From NCBI GenBank assembly GCA_002633025.1, contig NMRB01002052.1:24921-88920 (forward strand): DNA of 64,000 nt. The letters run 5' to 3'. The number at the start of each line of letters is the position of its first letter. Position 1 is the stretch's first letter. Source of the DNA: Notospermus geniculatus. Its lineage: Eukaryota > Nemertea > Pilidiophora > Heteronemertea > Lineidae. Of the stretch, positions 54,659-64,000 are shown piece by piece. Below the pieces are notes generated by a model that saw only the letters and a list, made by a program, of their open reading frames with translations, was not told the origin of the DNA and ran no database searches. A program made the translations under genes and the position numbers.

Positions 54659-55660
54659 TTAACTATATTCTCTTTGGCTTTGTCTCGTTGCATTCTGGTT
54701 CTACTCGCATGTAGCTTTTGCTGATGCATATCACTGGTTGAACAAGCGATATTTTCTATATCATACCATTTGCCATTCACTTTGTACTTATTTCTGTCGT
54801 GTTTGACGTCCTCAACTTTGCCAGATATGATGTTTTTGTAGTCTGTTCCTCGTACACCCTTGCGTTTTTTTGAATCTCGAACAAAAACTTGGTCACCCTT
54901 CAGGAATCGGACCGGAGGATTGGCCTTCAATTCTCGCTTCAGAGTTCTGGCATCACAACGTTTTGTAGCAGCTGCTGCCTTTTCCCGTATGTGCTTCGCC
55001 TGTGAGGCAAAATCCTTCAAATCAAGTTTTGATGGTGTGTAATCGCTTCCTTGCAAATATTCGACTTCGCTATCATCAGCGAGTTCCTTTAAGACGTTAT
55101 TTGGTCTGCAGAAACAGATTTCAAAAGGGCTTTTCCAGCCCAATTCCTCTTTCGCTTCGAGATTCATTGCTGAAGAAATCTCTGGAAGCTCTTCAACCCA
55201 GTTAGAACCAGCTTTTCTTTTCTGGCAAACATCAAACTTGATTTTCCTAGGTAGAGTCCTGGGACACCGCTCGACCTTCCCTTGGGCTTGAGGATGGTAT
55301 GGTCTGCTGTTCACAATACGCACATTATTGTGCTTTTTCAATAATCGTTTCACACTTCCTTTGAATTCCTTTCCATTGTCACTTTGCAGAATTTTTGGCC
55401 AACCGTGGACACGAAAAATGTTCTGTAGAGTATCAGCCACAAGTTTGGATTTTTTGGATTCCAAGGCTGACAAAAACAGAAACCTACTGAATAGATCCAT
55501 GAGGCTAAGGATATATCTGTACTTCACACCTTTGTATCGTGTGGCAACTTCATGCATTAGATCTATTTGTAACCGTTCCATAACACATTTGGCTCGAATT
55601 GGTTTAATTGGGGCTTTGTGGCCAAAGGGGCTGTTCACTTTCGGAACGTGCAGTGTTACA

Positions 55661-56110
55661 AATAGTTTTGTAAAAATATTGCAGTTTGTAAAAGTTTCAC
55701 GTTTTATAAAACCTGTTGTTGTTTTTTATAAAAAAATGAGCATTTTATGAAAATAGTCGATGGCTGTTTTACGATTCTCCTTACCTATCGAAAATTTTAC
55801 GAAAGTGGGTGTTCAGTTTTACACATCTAGGGTACGATTTTACGATTTGCGGGCAGTGTTTTTACAAAATTCGGCAAAATGCACACTTTTTTATAAAATA
55901 ACAACAACAGGTTTTATAAAACGTGAACATTTTACACACTGCACTGTTTTTACAAAACTATTACGTGAATCGTAAAATCATTCCCCCAGATGTGTAAAAC
56001 TGAACACCCATTTTCGTAAAATTTAGGATAGGTGGCGAGAATCGTAAAACAGTCATCGACCAATGCTTTTTCGTAAAACCTGCGGTGTGTTTCATAAAAC
56101 ATTCATTTAA
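55661..56110. mobile_element. GTAAAA/TTTTAC MITE cluster in the spacer
   Basis: 55661-55962 has about 75-bp terminal inverted repeats (AATAGTTTTGTAAAA ... TTTTACAAAACTATT) with ACCTGTTGTTGTT on both sides. 55963-56110 continues with an internal segment of the same family in the other orientation (CAGATGTGTAAAACTGAACA). Copies lie at both outer ends of the inverted repeat. Confidence 0.8.
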
Positions 56111-57180
56111 TTCCAGATGTTCTACAAATCCCGGCTGGTTTATCATAACCACGCATTAGTTCTATTTTAGCTGTTACCCGAGAAATAGGAAAGCCCTGGT
56201 TTGTAGTACTTTTATTATGTTCAATACTGGCAGAGTGATCAATCAGTTCATCTCCACTGGTGTATCGGACATAGATGTAGTAACAAAAAAATTCCCAAAA
56301 CCCAGCGTTTATAGTAAATTTCTCAGTAATATTAATAAATAATTAACTCATAGTTAAAACCGGAAACAAATTATATAAGAATCTTTCCCTTCATGTTTCC
56401 ATACATGGAAACAAATATTTGTTGAAATTTCATTATTTGTGTCAATAGGTGCAGGTGCTGAAACTTAGCACCTGTTGTCATTTTCACACCACACTTTAAA
56501 TACTGACACAAAATATTATTACTTTGAGTTGAGTTCGCTTTTGACAAACTGGGGCGTTACATTCATTACAAGCCAGAAACCGAAATAGTTACAGCAGTTG
56601 GAAGTTAAAGCGGATGATTGCTGTTTTGTGAATTTCCGCGTTCTTATTAGATTTTGAGATCGAACACATTCATGATATGATAAGGTGAGTTAGTACTTTT
56701 ATGTTAGTAGTAGGTTCTTTAATCTGGAAACTTTGAAAGCTAAAAATGCTTAGAAGAGCTGCACTGGTGTGTGTCTTGTAAGGAGTGTGCCTATCAACCT
56801 CGTCCCCAGTGTCTACAGGTCTCGTCGCTCACTCGTACATGTACAACCCCTGGTGACAATCTTCGTTGCAAACGAAATCAGATTGGACCGAAACTTCCTT
56901 GGTGTCTGTCTTAACCGTACTCTCAAACAGGGGCACTGGTACATGTGTGTTAAGTTTTGCTTCGATAGCCCTGGAGGTTAAGAAACGTGCCCTGCTGAAG
57001 GACGAAAATGACGGCATCCATGCTATCATAGAGCTACCAGCAGAGCTAATGAAACACACCATTGATACCTTTGAACCTGTAGGCCTATCAACGTAAAAAA
57101 GTGTTCATAGTTGTTCAGTGTTGTCATTTCTGAGGTGTACAGATCTCATTTCACATTGAACTCATTGAAGTTCCCCTCAT
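56111..57180. other. gene-free spacer
   Basis: Nothing recognised other than AT-rich DNA. Confidence 0.45.
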
Positions 57181-57830
57181 TAGCTCACGTGAGCTCTTAC
57201 GACAGTGCTGTGTCCGTCGTCGTCGTCGGTTAGCAGGACCCGTTTTGTAACCGCTGGGGTTATTGATCTGAAGCTTGTACATATATGCCCTGCGTCATAT
57301 GACATATGACACCAAGTTTCGGTCCAATTCGATTCTTGACTTGGCCACCAGGTGGCGAAAACCAAAAACAACAATTGCAATAACTCCTGAACTAATGACT
57401 GGATCGTCTCCAAATTTTTATCACAGGTGTATATAATGAGTATACATACGACATGTAATGGGTGTGTGATTTGACCTACTTTTCAAGGTCACATAGGTCA
57501 CAGTTCAAAATTTTGCCATTTGGTGGCATTTTTCGTAACTGCTAGGGCTATTGACCTGAATCTTGTACATATGTCAGTTGATGTATGACACCAAGTTTCG
57601 GTACAATTTGATTATTAGTTTGGCCACCAGGTGGCAAAAATGAAAACTCAAATTCCAATAATTCCTAAACTAACGTCTGGATCGTCTCCAAATTTTCGTC
57701 ATCGGTGAATCTAATGATACATGACATGTAAAAGGTTTTGTATTTGACCTACTTTTCAAGGCCACAGATGTCAGAGTTCAAAATGTGTCATTTGGTGGAA
57801 CGTTTTGTGGCTATTTGACCTAATATGTTC
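57181..57830 (+). repeat. copy of the 18759 interspersed repeat
   Basis: TAGCTCACGTGAGCTC palindromic head, then TAACCGCTGGGGTTATTGAT, CCAAGTTTCGGTCCAATTCG and GGCCACCAGGTGGCGAAAAC, in the same order as 18759-19060. It runs to about 150 bases before the fusion gene start. Confidence 0.85.
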
Positions 57831-57979
57831 TGACTTGGTGTGATCAGGTGTCTGTGGAACTCAAGGCTTACCCGGGAATATTTCAATTTAACATTGTCAT
57901 TTGTTCTTCTTGTACATTCACCCAGGTGAGCATATGGTACATGGACCATTTTTTCTGTATTTTCAGGTAATAATACGCG

Positions 57980-60928
57980 ATGTTCATCCACATACTTGTG
58001 ATCTGGGCGGTAATCGCCACAAGTGCTGCTATCCACGGTATGGATAAAGTTACGTGCGATTTGATCAAGGAATTGGTTAGAAGTAAGACTTTCAACTGTC
58101 CAGTGAAGGATCGAACAAATGTTCATGCTGCCGCATATGCCCGCTGGAAGAGGCACGAACAGGATTTTTCAATATCTGCTCGTGGTAACCTGCTCTACAT
58201 GAAACGCCCTGTGCTCTGCAGAGAAAACATGAAACGGAATGTCATAGACACTCTAAAGGCAGCCAAGGGGGCTGGAGTACGGAGGGTGAAACTGAGGCTT
58301 TCTGAACGATATGCTGGTGTAAGTGAACGAAACGTAAAGAACGTTTTGAAGACATCGAAACTGTATCAAAGTCGAAATTTGAAATTTGGCCACAAAGCTC
58401 CAATTAAACCAATTCGAGCCAAATGTGTTATGGAACGGTTACAAATGGATCTAATGCATGAAGTTGCCACACGATACAAAGGTGTGAAGTACAGATATAT
58501 CCTTAGCCTCATGGACGTATTCAGTAGGTTTCTGTTTTTGTCAGCCTTGGAATCCAAAAAATCCAAACTTGTGGCTGATACTCTGCAGAACATTTTTCGT
58601 GTCCACGGTTGGCCAAAAATTCTGCAAAGTGACAATGGAAAGGAATTCAAAGGAAGTGTGAAACGATTATTGAAGAAGCAAAATGTGCGTATTGTGAACA
58701 GCAGACCATACCATCCTCAAGCCCAAGGGAAGGTCGAGCGGTGTCACAGGACTCTACGTAAGAAAATCAAGTTTGATGTTTGCCAGAAAAGAAAAGCTGG
58801 TTCTAACTGGGTTGAAGAGCTTCCAGAGATTTCTTCAGCAATGAATCTCGAAGCGAAAGAGGAATTGGGCTGGAAAAGCCCTTTTGAAATCTATTTCTGC
58901 AGGCCAAATAACGCCTTAAAGGAACTCGCTGATGATAGCGAAGTCGAATATTTGCCAGGAAGCGATTACACACCATCAAAACTTGATTTGAAGGATTTTG
59001 CCTCACAGGCGAAGCACATACGGGAAAAGGCAGCAGCTGCTACAAAACGTTGTGATGCCAGAACTCTGAAGCGAGAATTGAAGGCCAATCCTCCGGTCCG
59101 ATTCCTGAAGGGTGACCAAGTTTTTGTTCGAGATTCAAAAAAACGCAAGGGTGTACGAGGAAAAGACTACAAAAACATCATATCTGGCAAAGTTGAGGAC
59201 GTCAAACACGACAGAAATAAGTCCAAAGTGAATGGCAAATGGTATGATATAGAAAATATCGCTTGTTCAACCAGTGATATGCATCAGCAAAAGCTACATG
59301 CGAGTAGAACCAGAATGCAACGAGACAAAGCCAAAGAGAAATATTATATAGTTAAATCCGTAAGAGATAGATACACAGAGTTTCAGGAACAAGGGTTTGA
59401 TGTTGTTTTGGACCCACAGGGGACTGGTGCTTGTCAGTTTGAAGCACTTGCACATCAACTACAGACTTTAGGACATAGCATTTCTCACCTTGAGCTCCGA
59501 AGACGAATAGTTATGTCTCTCGTGCGCGATCCATATTTACATCACACACACTTGCGGAGTTTCGTTGGAAATGTCGACAGATATCTCGATGAAATGTCGG
59601 ATTCCCGCACATATGGCGATGACATAACGGTACAACGCACGGCTGAACTGTATAATACAAATATTGTGATAGTGTCAGCCCATGGTCCTGACCACAGTGT
59701 GGTAATTTCTCCCTCAGGTACATTTGACGACAATTTACCCACACTTGTTTTGGGTCACTTGCCTGAAGGTCATGGTGAGCACTACTTAAGTCTTCATGGA
59801 TCACTGAGCAATTTCGTGCACCCTCACCTTGACACCGACCAGAACCCTGAGTCCGACTGTGACAAGAAACCCAAGTCCGACTTTGACCAGAACCGTCACT
59901 CTGATTCTGACCAGAACCCTCACTCTGTTTCTGACCAGAACCCTGAGTCCGACTCTGACCAGAACTCTCACACTGATTCCGACCAGAACTCTCACACTGA
60001 TTCCGACCAGAATCCCGAGTCCGATTCTGACCAGAACTCTCACACTGATTCTGACCAGAATGGCGAGTCTGACTCTGACCAGAACTCTCACACTGATTCT
60101 GACCAGGATACCGAATCCGACTCTGACCACTCTCAGTCTGACTCCGACCAGAATACCGAGTCCAACTCTGACCACTCTCAGTCTGACTCCGACCAGAACT
60201 CCCAGTCTGAGTCCGACCAGAACACCCACTCTGACTCTGACCAGAACTCCCAGTCTGACTCCGACCAGAACTCCCAGTCTGACTCCGACCAGGACTCCCA
60301 GTCTGACTCCGACCAGAACTCCCAGTCTGACTCCGACCAGAACTCCCAGTCTGACTCCGACCAGAACTCCCAGTCTGACTCTGACAAGAACATTCAGTCT
60401 GATTCCCACCAGAACCCCAAGTCTGACTCCAACCAGAACCCCCCGTCTGACTCTATCCAGAACCCGGAACAGGGCCCACCCCTGGACCACCAGGAAGACA
60501 ATAAACTGAATGCGGACACCAGCGAAACTAACTCTTCCCTGTTGGATTTACCAGTAGAAATTCTCATTCAAATTGTGCAGCAGGTTTTGGTCGGCGATCT
60601 CGGAATGGCGGATACTATTAGACAGGTCCATCCGCTTCTCATGGAGTTAACCGATGACTATGTTCGCAGAAACCCTGAAGCTGTCCGGCGATACAATCGT
60701 AACGTGCACTTAACACCCCAGTTGATGGACACTTTAGATCCGGATGCAAACGGACATGTGGTAGTCTCCGTCCAACGCCTTTCTCGACTTGCCGGCAGAT
60801 TGTCTGGGGTCATGAATGCGGTCAGGAATTACTTAAATGAATACAGCCGGTGGTGGAGTGCCTGGCTTATCCTGATCCCCATTTCTGATGGATGGTATAG
60901 GATTGATAATGTGTATTGGCGTCGATAG
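57980..60928 (+). CDS. DDE integrase - OTU protease - acidic repeat - F-box-like fusion protein
   Basis: 982 codons, open. Residues 20-135: basic N-terminal part with LSERYAGVSERNVKNVLK, as in Ginger/KRBA2-type integrases. Catalytic triad: D near 156 (MERLQMDLMHEV), D near 216 (LQSDNGKEF), E near 250 (QGKVERCHRT). Residues about 465-605: OTU-like protease with GTGACQFEALAHQL (Cys kept, but the Asp of the usual DGxC is Thr) and a terminal His in GEHYLSL. Residues 612-830: about 26 eight-residue units (DSDQNSQS). Residues 854-890: LLDLPVEILIQIVQQ, F-box-like. The rest is unknown. A hydrophobic run right after ATG is probably non-signal; ATG at MDKVTCDL may be the start. OTU domains are reported in some Ginger elements, as I recall. 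Confidence 0.85.
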   Translation: MFIHILVIWAVIATSAAIHGMDKVTCDLIKELVRSKTFNCPVKDRTNVHAAAYARWKRHEQDFSISARGNLLYMKRPVLCRENMKRNVIDTLKAAKGAGVRRVKLRLSERYAGVSERNVKNVLKTSKLYQSRNLKFGHKAPIKPIRAKCVMERLQMDLMHEVATRYKGVKYRYILSLMDVFSRFLFLSALESKKSKLVADTLQNIFRVHGWPKILQSDNGKEFKGSVKRLLKKQNVRIVNSRPYHPQAQGKVERCHRTLRKKIKFDVCQKRKAGSNWVEELPEISSAMNLEAKEELGWKSPFEIYFCRPNNALKELADDSEVEYLPGSDYTPSKLDLKDFASQAKHIREKAAAATKRCDARTLKRELKANPPVRFLKGDQVFVRDSKKRKGVRGKDYKNIISGKVEDVKHDRNKSKVNGKWYDIENIACSTSDMHQQKLHASRTRMQRDKAKEKYYIVKSVRDRYTEFQEQGFDVVLDPQGTGACQFEALAHQLQTLGHSISHLELRRRIVMSLVRDPYLHHTHLRSFVGNVDRYLDEMSDSRTYGDDITVQRTAELYNTNIVIVSAHGPDHSVVISPSGTFDDNLPTLVLGHLPEGHGEHYLSLHGSLSNFVHPHLDTDQNPESDCDKKPKSDFDQNRHSDSDQNPHSVSDQNPESDSDQNSHTDSDQNSHTDSDQNPESDSDQNSHTDSDQNGESDSDQNSHTDSDQDTESDSDHSQSDSDQNTESNSDHSQSDSDQNSQSESDQNTHSDSDQNSQSDSDQNSQSDSDQDSQSDSDQNSQSDSDQNSQSDSDQNSQSDSDKNIQSDSHQNPKSDSNQNPPSDSIQNPEQGPPLDHQEDNKLNADTSETNSSLLDLPVEILIQIVQQVLVGDLGMADTIRQVHPLLMELTDDYVRRNPEAVRRYNRNVHLTPQLMDTLDPDANGHVVVSVQRLSRLAGRLSGVMNAVRNYLNEYSRWWSAWLILIPISDGWYRIDNVYWRR
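59830..60470 (+). repeat. 24-bp coding tandem repeat, right arm
   Basis: Units TCTGACTCCGACCAGAACTC with four variable bases, about 26 in frame. They encode Asp/Ser/Gln/Asn-rich low complexity, and frames on the opposite strand are artefacts. Confidence 0.9.
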
Positions 60929-62684
60929 ATGTACAATTTGGGGCCAGAATTGTGTATCAATTCAGGAACAGAGATTTTACGAATTGTATTTTTAGTTAAG
61001 CCAATGGCAAGATGACAAGTTCGTCTTACCTGTTCAACACTGTGATTCACTATCTCATTTCCTTTTACATTTACATTTGTAATTCTGTTGGATTTTTAAC
61101 AGACAATTTTAATATATTTTTGATCAATATACATTGTGTAAATGGGTACAGTTACATGTAACAATGTGATCCATTATTCGAGAGCTTAAGAAACAGGGAA
61201 TGTATTCACAATGCCCTTGTAACTTTATGCAGTGCATCTATTGTTCATTTACAGGAGATTTATTCTTTACAATCCACCTAACAAAATATTTGTGCATTCA
61301 TAAAGGTGGCTTTGAGAATACAGTACCGGCCCCGGTAACACTCTTAACAATCAATGTCAATGCTGATCATATTTTTGTTCAGCACAAACATGCAAAAAGT
61401 AGTGGCTTTTTTACATTTACTTTTTCTGTTACATTTGTAATTGGTGTCTATTGAATTTTCAACAGACAGTTTTATATATTGTGGATTAAAAAGAATGGGT
61501 AAATACATGTATCTCCGTAATTTTGATTGTGCAGGCACTGACTGATGTTTATCTATACCTGATATATTGAATATTTCAAATACTACCGCACCGATTTTGA
61601 CATAGTTGATTGCATTTGAACGAAAAACATCAGACAATGCCTTTACCTGGTGGATAGCACTTTAATTTTATGCGGAGTGATTGATTCTTGTTGCATATAC
61701 TTTCTGAAACTCAGGAGCGTATTTTTGTAATTAACGTCTGTTCCATTTTTGACATATATTTTTTCAACTGTCGATAATAATACGAAGGGCCTGGGGTTTT
61801 AATATGGCAAGTTGCACAAACGTTCTTACATGCACTTCAATAAAATATTTTTGGTTGAACAGAAAGGTTATTCATTCCATCTTTCCCAGTTTTGTTCGCC
61901 ATACGTTTTTGTGAAGATGGCTACCTCCCCGCCGTTATATTTCATAATATGTGTCTGATTGCGGCCAAAATGGACAGGGAACCTCCCCAATCCACGCCAT
62001 TCTGCTACATCCCTTCTTGATACGGAACTTGACACATTGAAACATTCCTTGAAACGTATGGTGTTTAGTCTTCTCAAGAAGATTTGAGGTATTGCACGGG
62101 TTGAAGTCTGTCCAGTGATGTGTCACTAGCAGTCCAATCCAGATAAAACCACAGCCCAAGTCAAATTGTTTGGCCAAGTGATATCAATAACCCCTTCCCA
62201 CCCAATGGGTCTGACAGATATTTGTCTCGATTCACGGAATGACTACCCCTTTCCACCCAATTCGGTCAGACGACATCTATCTCGATTCACAGAGTGATAT
62301 TAACCCCCCCCCCACCCAATGGATCTAATAAGATATATATCTCTTGAGTCACCAACTGATAATAACCCCTTCCATCTATTGTCGCTCGTTCCCCTGTTTC
62401 ATCCTCTTGAATGGGCAGGTCATACTCAGCTCAGCGCAAAGCCCATGGGCCTCTTGTTTAGAAGTGCCGTCATCAAGGTTAATTTCATTTCACCAGCACA
62501 ATCCCATCCTCCAGCGACATGTAAATGGTCTTGATTGGGAGTGGTGGTGTACAATGGTCTTGATTGCAGTAGTGCTCAAGCGCTGCTGCCACAGAAAGTT
62601 TCAACAGGGATGTCAAATCAACCCGAATACCCTTAGGGCTGCTTGTGGTGGACGATGCCATGATTTGTAAACAGATGGCCGAGA
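60929..62684. other. 3-prime flank of fusion gene, gene-free
   Basis: 1.75 kb shared with the left arm (51020-52740). It has three short units with CCCATTGGGTGGG-type text (62180-62340), a complement of the AACAAGAGGCCCATGGGC head at 62431-62460, and nothing coding that I can support. Confidence 0.6.
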
Positions 62685-62952
62685 ATGGCCGATTTTATGA
62701 AATACAGCGCAGGTTTTACGAAAAAACACTTTATAGAAATGGTCGATGACTGTTCTACCATTCTCGTCACCTATCGAAAATTTTACGAAAGTGGGTGTTC
62801 AGTTTTACACATCTGGGGGAATGATTTTACGATTCACGTGCAGTGTTTTTACGAAATTCGGCAAAATGCACATTTTTTTATAAAAAACAACAACATGTTT
62901 TATAAAACGTGAACATTTTACAAACTGCGCAGTTTTTACGAAACTATTTGTA
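62685..62952. mobile_element. GTAAAA/TTTTAC MITE at right arm end
   Basis: Same family as 55661: contains TCGAAAATTTTACGAAAGTG and GTTTTACACATCTGGGG and ends TTTTTACGAAACTATT. Confidence 0.75.
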
Positions 62953-63274
62953 ACAAGTGTTGTTACAAGTTCGGCATAACTCTGAAACTACTGTTTCGAT
63001 TTGCTTGAAACTTGCACAGATGATGCTTTGTACTGAATGATTTACAATTATGATGGCACAAAAACAATTGCATTGCTCTTTGCTAATTAAATTAGGGAGA
63101 CAATGCCAGATTTCAGAGGCCTAGAAAGATGAGGAATAGTCATTCTTTCACCACAGAATTTCACATGTGCCTGTGTCACATAAAATGCTAACAAGTAGGT
63201 GTGATATCTGTTAATTATTTTGATTATTTTCTACAAAAAATGGTACTTTAGACGTCTGGTTCACATGCCGTACA
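62953..63274. other. gene-free stretch
   Basis: Nothing recognised. Confidence 0.45.
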
Positions 63275-63726
63275 CTGCATGTTGAGCAAGCTTTTACAAA
63301 GCCATTCAACCAGTGAAACTGACCACAGGCCTGGGAACCAATGATGTCATCCAAAATGACCCAATGGAACTGTGCACTGACAGCAGAAATTGCACACTTC
63401 ACATGAATCACCTCAGGTTGGAATGTTGTTGGCCTAAAGTATTTCAGCTTGTATTAGGAAGCATTACAGCGTGGCATAATGGTACATTCAATAGATCCGA
63501 AACCAAGGAACATGACATCACACATGCAACCAACAGTAGAATGGTTGGACAAATGGCCCTCATGTCATGCGTGCTAACAACATTCCAATTGAAGGTAATT
63601 CATGTGAAATGTACTCTCAGTGTATTGTTTGATTGAGTCATTGTGGGTGAATCAGTGGTTCCCAGGCCTGTGGTCAGTTTTCATATTGGTTTGAATGGCT
63701 TTTGTAAAAGCTTGCTCAACTTGCAG
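63275..63726. mobile_element. foldback MITE
   Basis: CTGCATGTTGAGCAAGCTTT at the left pairs with the right end (complement ending AAAGCTTGCTCAACTTGCAG). Arms of about 65 bp with partial inner matches (TTCACATGAATCACC and its near complement). Confidence 0.8.
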
Positions 63727-63799
63727 AGGCAAGTACCGTGGCTAGAAAGTATCATGATTATTTTTTTTTTGAATATAATTAATTTTTCTTTTCGAATTT

Positions 63800-64000
63800 C
63801 CTCCCCGAGGAGAAAACATTTGCTCCTCGGGGAGGAAACATTTCCTCCCGAGGAGAAAACATTTTCTCCCCGAGGAGAAAACATTCTCTCCCCGGGGAGA
63901 AAATTATTTACTCCGAGGAGATAATTATTTCCTCCCCGAGGAGAAAACATTTGCTCCCCGGGGAGGAAACATTTCCTCCCGAGGAGAAAACATTTTCTCC
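63800..64000. repeat. palindromic-unit minisatellite, truncated by window end
   Basis: About nine units of about 22 bp, CTCCCCGAGGAGAAAACATTT. Half of the unit (CTCCCCGAGGAG) is a near palindrome, and adjacent units are inverted (CTCCTCGGGGAGG). Continues beyond the window. Confidence 0.9.

Larger units (their letters stand above)
50829..55624 (-). repeat. left arm of a 4.4-kb inverted repeat
   Basis: Complement of 58385-62818. Long runs are about 97% identical where I compared them (e.g. near 55470-55620). It is 4796 bp, of which 381 is a later MITE. Homology ends abruptly at 50829 (CCCCAGATGTGTAAAAC) and near 55624 (GGCCACAAAG in complement). Confidence 0.92.
52740..55624 (-). pseudogene. 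integrase-OTU-F-box fusion, broken copy
   Basis: Copy of the 57980-60928 gene lacking the first 135 residues. Integrase DDE parts (DLMHEVA, SDNGKEF, QGKVERC) survive in 54660-55624. A MITE interrupts after RDKAKEN. The OTU core (GTGACQFEALAHQL) resumes at about 54190-54276, and a frameshift near 54110 separates its two halves. Repeats cover 53170-53820. The C-terminus reaches WLILIPISDG near 52766, where a CATCAGAAATGGGGAT duplication differs from the other arm. Not functional. Confidence 0.88.
58385..62818 (+). repeat. right arm of the 4.4-kb inverted repeat
   Basis: Inverted counterpart of 50829-55624, beginning inside the fusion gene (residue about 135) and running 1.9 kb past its stop into the MITE. 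It therefore includes noncoding DNA also present in the other arm. Confidence 0.92.

Noticed and set aside
54502-54659. C-terminal 52 residues of the left-arm integrase frame
   Set aside because: This part is translated from the TTAA MITE, not from the gene.
57980-58040. Signal peptide on the integrase fusion protein
   Set aside because: A hydrophobic start is seen, but an internal ATG follows and the protein family is nuclear; probably an upstream artefact.
59801-60509. Frames of 226-229 residues over the right-arm repeat, both strands
   Set aside because: Same explanation; the third frame is the real fusion gene.
1-64000. CRISPR-like arrays among tandem repeats
   Set aside because: Repeats here lack unique spacers of constant size, and the DNA is animal.

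Overview
The window is genomic DNA of a metazoan, most likely a marine invertebrate. The evidence is an intron-rich animal gene (FHIP2) with canonical GT-AG introns, a dense load of small foldback and MITE-like repeats, a BEL/Pao retrotransposon, a Polinton/Maverick-type element and a very common AGGCCTA motif. An echinoderm or hemichordate is my guess; the species cannot be read from the sequence. There are no bacterial-style operons.

Region by region. 0.4-8.1 kb: eleven minus-strand exons of FHIP2 (formerly FAM160B), a dynein-adaptor (FTS-Hook-FHIP) subunit; its first and last exons lie outside what I can find. 8-21.6 kb: repeat-rich DNA with an orphan exon of an SLC1-type glutamate transporter (12.1 kb), an exon with a ZAD-like zinc-binding domain (13.1-13.9 kb) and a gene relic (14.9 kb). 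21.7-27.8 kb: a complete BEL/Pao LTR retrotransposon with an uninterrupted 1766-codon gag-pol and 169-bp LTRs that differ at one base. 27.8-33.3 kb: nested MITEs and a two-orientation minisatellite.

33.3-47.8 kb: a Polinton/Maverick (adintovirus-like) element whose visible left edge is an assembly N at 33310 and whose right edge is not visible. Nine leftward genes include a chromodomain integrase (frameshifted), a Cys-rich protein, a deoxynucleoside kinase, a PC4-like ssDNA-binding protein, protein-primed family-B DNA polymerase (one spliceosomal intron, one frameshift), a capsid-associated protein and dUTPase. Rightward genes encode a small protein with an elongin-BC/cullin-box-like motif, a protein resembling the second TBP repeat, and an acidic/AT-hook-like protein. 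No major capsid protein, packaging ATPase or maturation protease was found. Together the set suggests an element that supplies its own DNA precursors, DNA synthesis, integration and possibly transcription and ubiquitin-pathway functions.

50.8-62.8 kb: a head-to-head inverted repeat with two near-identical 4.4-kb arms around a 2.8-kb spacer. The right arm, with part of the spacer, carries an open 982-codon fusion of DDE integrase, OTU-type protease, acidic 8-residue repeats and an F-box-like C-terminus. The left-arm copy is broken by a frameshift and a TTAA-flanked MITE. A palindromic-unit minisatellite runs off the right end.
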